Positions 56,521 through 64,000 of a stretch of 64,000 bases of DNA are shown piece by piece; position 1 is the stretch's first letter; every line of letters starts with the position of its first letter. The DNA lies in contig OU452202.1 in the NCBI GenBank assembly GCA_911728435.2, positions 13,557,135-13,621,134 on the forward strand, in the 5' to 3' direction. Under the pieces are notes generated by a model. It did not search any database. It saw nothing but the letters and a program-made list of their open reading frames with translations, and was not told where the DNA came from. The DNA is from Apoderus coryli. Its lineage: Eukaryota > Arthropoda > Insecta > Coleoptera > Attelabidae. The position numbers and the translations under genes were made by a program.

Positions 56521-57765
56521 ATGTACCCCCGAACTACTGGCGCATAAGTTGACTGAACGAGCTGTTAAATTCGTCTGTGGAGACTGTGCGAGTTCTTCGA
56601 CAAACTGGCAGTTGTTCTAGATTAATATTTTTTATTTAGGCTGTGTTTATTTTAGTAGTTTACGCGGCACATCACAGGAATGCTCTTCTTGATGTGTCCA
56701 AAATTTTCTATTGGTTATGGCAAGTTAATTTATAAAATATGAGTATATGTGATGAATAAACTGGCCGCATCTTAGTTTCAGAAATTATTAGCTTCATTAA
56801 GAATATTGACCTGGGTGAAATATTAACACTTATACCACAACAGACTCTCTTCTGATCTTAGTGAAGCTTCCACTGTAAAACCACTGATTTTGAACCTTTA
56901 AAGAAAAGCAAATCGAATCCTTACATCAGCGTGGTACAGGAATGTCTGGTCTCGCCTCATCTTTTCTTTATTTTTACACCGAAACCCAAAATAAAAGCAG
57001 GAGGAACCTGAAGACTGCACAAACAGAGGGCATAAATAATTTTGATTAGGAGATTGAATGCGCAATAAAATGCGCTGTTTTCAAATAATGCTTCGGTCCG
57101 AAGGGTTATATCTATATGATTTGCATGTAGGAACAAATTAAGAAAATGCCAATGCTTTATAACTGATGCAGAGAGAAGCAGAAACCTCGTCATTAACAGC
57201 AGTTACCATGACAATGCGGGTAACATTTTATAGGAATTACAACAGATATTATGTATTTACCTTTTAAAAAGAGAAATTCGTAAAATATCACATAATATTC
57301 TGAAGTTAAGTAGTACACGACTTTTGGCATATACTGTATAAATTGTATATACGATACTGTATAATTCGTTTTAAATTCTAGATTTCAATTCATTTCATGC
57401 AAATTGTATTTGATATGCAAACAGATTAGATACAGAGTATTTTATCAAGCAATGGTGGCAAAATTTCGAAATGCCCTACTGTAATGTTGTTTGTTTTGTA
57501 CAGTTCAGCATGCAGTGTATATAAAGTGTAAAATGCTTAAATGTGAGAACAAAACACCCTTTATTGTTTTATGTTTATGCAAATTGAGTTTGAATCGTAT
57601 TAAAGAACATTGAGTTTATACAGGTCAGCCTGAAGTTTTTTATATTAAACTTTTAAATATTTGCAAGGCATACTAGATACATTTTGAGATATCGCGAAAT
57701 CTATTAAAATATATGTCATGTTTGTATTATAAACTATTTTCGAAAAATGCTTCGTTACAATTGTA
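56521..57765. other. Intergenic DNA, nothing recognised
   Basis: The minus-strand frame at 56957-57193 is hydrophobic but unlike any domain I know and has no supporting signals. Confidence 0.35.
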
Positions 57766-59512
57766 CAGGGTGTCAACATTTTTATCAACAATTTTAAATT
57801 TAATAATATAATAAGATTGTAATAAGACACCACGCCACTGGTATTATGTGTACTAGTTGGGTAATTTTATAGATATTTCTATTAGTTTGGGAAATATAAT
57901 ATTTTTGTGAATATTATTTTAAGTAGATTGTTAACAAATGTTCCTAAACTGTCCTTTTAGTCATAAAATATAAGGGTCTGTTTTCTATATATCTTATCGT
58001 TTATTGATATGGTTTTACGAAACCCAATAAACACCTCTGCAAGTAGGTACATGAATAACAAAAATATATAATTTTTGTCTCTTTTCTTTGTTCAACTTTT
58101 ACTTTGTTCGAAGAATGACATGTTCTAAATACAGTGTGGTCTCACTTTTGAACATCGGAACGCCTTCATGTAAATTAAATGTCGGACTTTTATTATTATA
58201 TACAGAAGCTAGTAGTTGGGGAGTTAACAAGGTTTTCCATAACAAAGAATAAATATAAAGGGCGCCGAAAATATGAACATGGGTTTTCATCCAGTTAGCT
58301 TTTCCGGAGATTAAGAAGTCATTATATAATCGTATTGTTCATAACTTTACAAACAGTAGTGTCTTGTTGATTTTCTGAAAAATCTCCAACATAGGACATC
58401 TTAACAATTAACAACCGTTATTAAAGTCGACATAAAAATGTATTTTATTTCTGAATCGCTCACCCTGTAGCTGTATCTTTATAGGGGTATATTGTAAAAA
58501 TGCCTTTTTTTCTGATTGGCTATTTTCAATCTATGTACCTACTTCTCATGTATGTTAAGTGTTTTGGAAAGACAATCGGATTTTCGAGTTTAGATTCGTT
58601 TTAGTCTTAGAAGGGTCTAGATGTACCAATTTTATAAAGTTAAAGAAATATTTTAATTGTTCTTGGACTTAGTAGTTAAGTAGTTAAGAATTATTTTCTA
58701 GTTTTTCTTGTTTTAAAGTACACCAGTATAGAGTCTAAGTCCATTTCATTTTATTCTGAAGTAGTGAATTGTATAAAGTTTCAGTAAGTTCTTTGTTAAT
58801 TCTTTTAATTGAGGGCCTTTTTGTTTCCAATCAATTTTTATAAAGATTAAGTTGTTTCTTTTAGTAATTGAAATAAATTGAATTTTCAATTGTATTTAAA
58901 GTTTCGTATGGGAATTAATATAATTCCTCGTAATTATATCAATTTTCCTATTTTAAGTTGTACATTAATGAATACGATTTTCTTCTAAATTTTCATTATC
59001 GTTTAATTGTTTTATCCTTTTTTTTAATTTATACATACTTATTTCTTTGTTGTTATTAGTTTTCTTTATTAGTTTTAATTAATAAATTTTTGAGCCCCAA
59101 CTTTTGCGTTTTATTTCAAATAAAGTTTAGTTATGTTGTTGACAGATGGGTCATTTAATTATTGTTTTCCTATTAAATACAAAGTGGGGACCGGCAGAGA
59201 TCCAGAATTATAAAAGGTGAGTAATTTTACTTTACTTTAATACAGATTAATAAAGTTGATATTCTTTGTTTGTTCTTCTTTAATTGAAACCGCTCGTAAA
59301 GCTTGAATCGAACCCGTAACAATTTGAATTTGGGATTCATTCTGGACTGAGCTATAAAATTAGTATTCTTTCTGAATTTAAATAATACCCGCTAATTCAA
59401 AATGGTTACAAGATGTAGGTATATAAATTATGTATCCAAACGTGGCAAATTGTATTTTAATGTCTGAAATATTATTAAATTTAAAATTGTTGAAAAAATT
59501 TTTGACGCCCTG
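57766..59512. mobile_element. 1.75-kb TIR element with CAGGG(T/C)GTCAA ends
   Basis: CAGGGTGTCAACATTTTTAT at 57766 pairs with the right end (reverse complement CAGGGCGTCAAAAATTTTTT, to 59512). Both continue TCAACAATTTTAAATTTAAT, giving about 45-bp arms. TA flanks both ends (57764-57765 and 59513-59514). No transposase is visible. The centre may have received an LTR. Confidence 0.7.
58553..59321 (+). repeat. Possible solo LTR or LTR edge
   Basis: The segment begins TGTTAAGTGTTTTGGAAAGA and ends CCCGTAACA, so the ends form the TGTTA...TAACA inverted pair of many LTRs. A poly(A) signal (AAATAAAG, about 59113) and TATAAA-like blocks lie inside. The following ATTTGGGATTCATTCTGG could be a primer-binding region. 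The 5-bp flanks (atgta, atttg) do not match, so a solo LTR is not proven. Confidence 0.3.
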
Positions 59513-61160
59513 TACAGAGTGGCCCAAATTAGAGGTTTTCTTATGGGAACTCATGTTCCTGTCGAAGATAAAAAAAATTAACAAAGGTCCTCCAGGGTCA
59601 ATTTTATGAAAAGCTCACTCGCGCAAATGAAACGTAACGTGACGGTTAAGCCGCTAGGTGGCGTTTATGAGACACCTTGTAGAAAAAATAATGTAATGCG
59701 TTTTTAGTTATAAATCGACACATCTTGTATTAATACATATGTACTCTTTTTATTGCTAAAGGGAACAGTGATTTTTTTATATTTAAGACATTTTAAAATA
59801 TTCCTTAACAATTTATACTTAATTGAAGGTGCGATATGTATGTTAATCTAGATTCTAATTAAATTCAAATCCAGAGCCAGATGGTGATGCAGAGAAATAA
59901 CTAAAATTGCTTAATGAATTTGTAGCGAACAATATCAATATAGTTTATTTATCTCATTATATACGGTGACTTTGCATAGGTAATAAGCCACTCGATATTA
60001 GTGTTTACATTCACGTTGTGGGTGTATTACAAAGACTAGAGCAAATTGATCAGATTTGAAATGACTTATGTCCTAAAGGTAGTTTACTCTTGAACGAAAA
60101 AAAATTAAACCCTATTAAAACGTACGCCAATGAGATACGTACCAAAAATGATATAAAACACTCAAATATAACATAGTTATGGGCTTGTATCGATCTTAAG
60201 TGGGACACCCTGTATAGGTTATACAGGAATTATTGTTGTTGACGTCAACCAATAAAAAATAACCCAATCTGCTCTAGTTCCTTACATAATGTAATAGAAT
60301 ACTCAAAAATTCTGAATGATTATATAATAGAAAGTAACAACTTGAACAAAAAATAATCCTAGTTTTTTAGTGGGCCACTTTGTATAATGAATTTACTGAA
60401 AATATGCTACAAAAAGCACTTAATACCTACATTAATATTAGCACATAACATTAATTTTAAACATCTATTATTAATAATACAAAAAAATAAATGATCATGC
60501 AATTTAATGTACATAACATATGTAATGTATACATTTACTTTAGGGAATTTCCTTTTTTCAATTTATCTCAGTTGAACATATGTGACACTTATATACCTAT
60601 ATAGGGTTTTCAAGGAACCCATGATAAAATAAGTAATATTATTTGGCGTTTAAGGAAATTCCCTTTCAGAAGATAGGACAGATGACTGATATTTTTTGCA
60701 GCTTACAGACTATTTTGAAACAAGTAATTTACACGTATCGGTTTGCTATTGTGTGTTACAATCAATATACTAAAATGCCTCCCAACTAGCATTTCATATA
60801 TTATTGATAAAGGTTTTAGGAATATCATTACAGCTAATATTTATTAAAACCTGTATTAATTACTCACCATAACATTCGCACCCTCTAGTGGTAGGTATTG
60901 AAAGTTAAAACTATTTTGGTCAATATCTCATGGCCACTTTTGCTAATATTTTTTTTTCCCGAAAGCTATACAACCAATACTTTCGTAGATACAGCCGGTT
61001 GATAGCCTTAGTGAGAGACCTGGTATACAGGGGCAGCAATAATAAATTATTTTTTATAGTATAAGAAATTTTTAAAAGTTAAGCTGTCCCGTTTACGAGG
61101 AAAGGGAAAAGACATTCTCTGTAAAATTGGCAATACCACGCCAAATGGGTGTTTAGACGA
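59513..61160. other. Intergenic DNA with MITE tips
   Basis: Element tips lie near 59514 (direct), 60206 (inverse) and 61025 (direct). No gene is supported. Confidence 0.4.
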
Positions 61161-61441
61161 CGCACAATGGAGTATATTGACTAAAAACCTGGTCAAAAGT
61201 CGGAATTAAAAAGAATAGCGGAACGCCTTGGTACTATCTGATTCTATTAAGCAAATAACCCCTCTATGATATTTTGTTCCTCTCTTGCTCCTCAGTATCC
61301 ACTGCGCGACACACAATTAGTCGAAACTCAGTCGTCATTTAATGCGAAACGTTGTTTTATAGATGCTCTCCGTTTTTGATGTGATTTTCAGCAGCCGTTT
61401 GAGTTGTTTCGTGAATAGTTATTGTCTTCATTTAGACGAAA

Positions 61442-62880
61442 ATGGAAGGTGCAGGTATGTATTTTAGAAATAATAATTTAGAATGTATTTAAGTTATTGT
61501 TTAATAAATACAATATTATAATCGTCCAGGAGGGTCCAGTTAAAATACATTTTCTTGAAAACAGTTTGAAACCTTAGTATTTTTGTATAACTTCCAGGTA
61601 CTTCCGAGCTTTCTACTTTTTTTTTTATATGAAGTTTGACATTTTCTAAGACTAAAATAAAAAAAAAAATGGTTCCGCTTTTTTTTCCGCCATTTTGTTT
61701 TCCATGCGTGACTTTAAAACGCGGTCATATTTATTAAGCATTTTGTATCTCAAGTGCTGGGCCAAAAACGAGCACCAGAGATATTGGGAACATATTCCCA
61801 AGCAGGAGCATGGGAAGAGGTTTATACCTGGTGCCGCAACAAAACGCACTGAAAAACTGCTATCATTAAGCAGGAGTCAGATGCGAATAACTATGGGACT
61901 CCTTACTGGGCATTGCGCTCTGAGAGACCACCTAAATAAGATGGGGCTGTACAATGGGGACCTGCAATGCAGATTGTGTAATGGGGCAGTTGAAACAGCT
62001 TACCATGTAATATGTGAGTGTGTAGTTCTACAACGAAGAAGACACGCTATATTTGGGCATTCGCTGATTGCGCCAGCAGATATTGACACCCAACACATAA
62101 CTGAACTCCACAAGTTAGTGGAGGGTACAGGGCTGCTGGATTGGGTGGCATAATATACGGGGACCTTTCACAATAAGCCCATGAGGCTGCACTGAAACCG
62201 GGGACTTAAGTCGTACGGACCCTTTCAAAAAAAAAAAAAAGCATTTTGTATTGTTTTTAAAATAATTAATTTCCTTTCTTTTCAGATTCTTCCGGAATGT
62301 TCAAGATTATGACAAAATTGCAGTTATATAATATAATGCAAGAATGACCAGATAAGAAACGACCAACGATGGGAATACTTCGAGACTCTTTTTTTCTGAT
62401 CCGGAAGCTGTTACACGTATCACAGGAATAGACAAAAACCTAATATTTAGATTCAAAGTGATTTTTGAAACAATTTCCAGCGGACATGCAATAGATTCAA
62501 AAAAGTTCGATGCGTATGCTTATGAAACTCCTAACCTGCACGTGCAGTTGTATGGGTGGCATCCAATGTCACCCGCTGTACATAAAATTTTAATGCATGG
62601 TGCTACTGTCATTAAACACAGGAGTACAGCTCTCGGAGGAAGCTGTCGAGGCCCGAAACGAAACATTTAAGACTGTATAGGCAGACCTTCTCTCGAAAAT
62701 TTGACAGAATAAAATGCAATAGAGACATATTGAACAGGCTCTTATTATCATCCGATCCAGTTTTAAGCAGCAATAGGCCAAAGCCAAGAAAAAGAAGTAA
62801 GCCTTTTAGTTCAGAAACCCTGAATCTTTTACTCCCTGAATTAACACTGGAGAACTAGCGACGAAGAAGCAGATAATAGG
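61442..62880 (+). pseudogene. Spliced transposon-borne gene remnant
   Basis: An ATG at 61442 (MEGA) meets a donor GCAG|GTATGT; an acceptor TTTCTTTTCAG at 62285 continues DSSGMFKIMTKLQLYNIMQE. A stop and a shift in a poly-T run follow, then DPEAVTRITGIDKNLIF, FKVIFETISSGHAIDSKKFD, TPNLHVQLYGWHPMSPAVHK and ILMHGATVIKH. After more shifts come LSEEAVEARNETFKTV, RQTFSRKFDRIKCNRD, ILNRLLLSSDPVLSSN and a final stop near 62858. The GHAID...PAVHKILMHG...LSEEAVEARN...LLLSSDP order matches a multicopy insect protein of unclear function that I know only as transposon-associated. It is inactive. Confidence 0.55.
61749..62240 (+). mobile_element. 5'-truncated LINE with poly(A) and 11-bp target duplication
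   Basis: GCATTTTGTAT occurs at 61738-61748 and again at 62241-62251, right after an A-run (62228-62240). Between them is the C-terminal end of a non-LTR retrotransposon in one frame: WAKNEHQRYWEHIPKQEHGK, RITMGLLTGHCALRDHLNKM, LQCRLCNGAVETAYHVICEC, and a TAA at 62151-62153, then a short 3' UTR. The CX2C...HX4C motif is intact and the frame is unbroken, so the insertion is fairly young. It lies inside the intron of the spliced transposon gene. Confidence 0.9.
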
Positions 62881-63160
62881 CTCAGTCATTCTGAGTTTGA
62901 CAATTAGTTTCATTCATTCAAACCTTAAATAAAATCTGTTTTTTCGTATTGTCCATGTGTATATTTTTACATGAAAAAGCTTATATACTATTTTGAGGAG
63001 ATTTTTAGTGTAAATTGTCCAATATAAAACTCAAAAATAACAAAAAAATTAAAGAAAAACTGGGGACACCCATCCTAAAAGCATCCGAGGCCGGCGCTGG
63101 TGCACTTTCAATAGCGATGTATTTTTGACCAGGTTTTCCGGTCAAATACTCCACTGTGCG

Positions 63161-64000
63161 CCGCCTGAACGATCCTAATTGCATTATTGTCGGTTATGAT
63201 TTTATATCAAATTATTATTGTATAATATTTAGTGTTCTTTTACTTTAGTGTGTTGTGATTTTCAACAATTTGCTGTTTTGCTACTTTGTTTCATTGGTTG
63301 CTTACTTACTAGTTTTATTATTTATTTTTTAAATTCAACAAATTTACTCGCAGAAAAACTCTAATATTTATAGGTAAAAATAATATACAATAATTGCAAT
63401 CATGTAAAACCCAAAAACCAAAAATAACAAAAAACACAGAAAAAATGAGCATATAGTGTCAAAGTCGCTTCGTTTGACGACATTCTTTTCGTTACCTACC
63501 TGTTTTATATGTTTTTTTTTCGTGAAATAAAAAGATATTGTCCAGAGGGGCGAAATAGTGTTTATTTGACAACGTGACTAAGTTTTGGAGGAAATTGGGC
63601 ACTTTATAATAACTTTAGGACAAAATGATGATTGTTAAGTTGGCGAAATCTAACAGATTGCCACCTTTTATAAAGTAGTACTAATTTTGATAGTTATATT
63701 TAATCAAAATATTTAAAACAGTGAGTCAAAGCAACAAAAAGATCCAAGATATTTTAATATTTAAGATATTATAGTTATTGTATAAGTGGTAAGTTGTTTT
63801 TTTTTTGTTGATAAAATCAAGCAAGATTACCAATTTAATTTATTTCGTTAAGCTGTTTTAGAAGGTTTTTGTTTTTCATAATAGCGTTTTATTTTTTTAT
63901 ATATTTTTGGTATGCAAGCTTTAGTATCTACATATTTAAAATAAAATAAATAAAATATTTCTTGGGTGTTATAGTTTAATAGCAGTAGGTGCTTTTACCA
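63161..64000. other. Intergenic DNA, nothing recognised
   Basis: A+T-rich sequence with poly-T runs; no coding or repeat structure stands out before the window ends. Confidence 0.4.

Larger units (their letters stand above)
61161..63160. mobile_element. 2.0-kb DNA transposon with CGCACA(G/A)TGGAGTAT ends
   Basis: CGCACAATGGAGTATATTGA at 61161 and an inverted copy (CGCACAGTGGAGTATTTGAC) ending at 63160 continue into shared AAAACCTGGTCAAAA. Between them is an intron-bearing gene remnant of a kind I recall as repeated in insect genomes, with a LINE nested in its intron. No convincing target duplication was found, so the superfamily is left open. Confidence 0.65.

Noticed and set aside
58553..59321. 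Confident solo LTR call
   Set aside because: The 5-bp flanks do not match and no second copy is in the window; kept only as a low-confidence feature.

Overview
The window looks like nuclear DNA from an insect with a transposon-rich genome, perhaps a beetle; the order is inference. It is strongly A+T-rich. Coding sequence is split into short exons with GT-AG introns, and most of the remainder is decayed insect-type mobile DNA: mariner and related transposases, hAT and Crypton remnants, non-LTR retrotransposon 3' ends, a Penelope-like fragment and many fold-back MITEs. There is no sign of bacterial, plasmid or viral organisation.

Only one multi-exon host gene can be assembled. It lies on the minus strand from about 43.76 kb to 10.83 kb. 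Six exons (43605-43763, 18950-19075, 17338-17452, 14838-15036, 13335-13542, 10834-11262) have matching splice phases and read through to a stop. The product would be about 412 residues: a basic N-terminal region, two hydrophobic segments in a short hairpin, a cysteine-rich and basic stretch, and a long polar tail. I do not recognise the family. A second minus-strand ORF of 213 codons (53788-54429) has coding-like composition, with a poly(A) signal directly after its stop. A THAP-type zinc-finger first exon (36730-36830) sits inside an inverted-repeat unit and is probably transposon-derived.

Layout. 0-10.8 kb: intergenic DNA with transposase remnants and MITEs. 10.8-43.8 kb: the host gene, whose introns are filled with nested elements. 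These include a composite at 23.8-27.3 kb, a Crypton recombinase split by a hAT element at 30.2-31.9 kb, a THAP fold-back unit at 34.8-37.1 kb, and two internally deleted mariners at 38.3 and 41.8 kb. 43.8-53.5 kb: a region rich in inverted repeats. 53.8-54.4 kb: the 213-codon ORF. 55.5-63.2 kb: LINE 3' ends, a 1.75 kb TIR element, and a 2 kb DNA transposon whose intron took a truncated LINE with an 11-bp target duplication.

The most distinctive signal is a set of five hammerhead-ribozyme-like motifs (about 32.0, 44.97, 46.48, 50.67 and 51.12 kb). Stem I pairing is well kept in four of them although its sequence differs. One lies downstream of a Penelope-type GIY-YIG endonuclease fragment on the same strand. 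Three or four are followed by a shared 3' module, and two loci are arranged as inverted repeats. This points to a Penelope-like, hammerhead-bearing non-autonomous family. All assignments come from reading the sequence; no database search was run.
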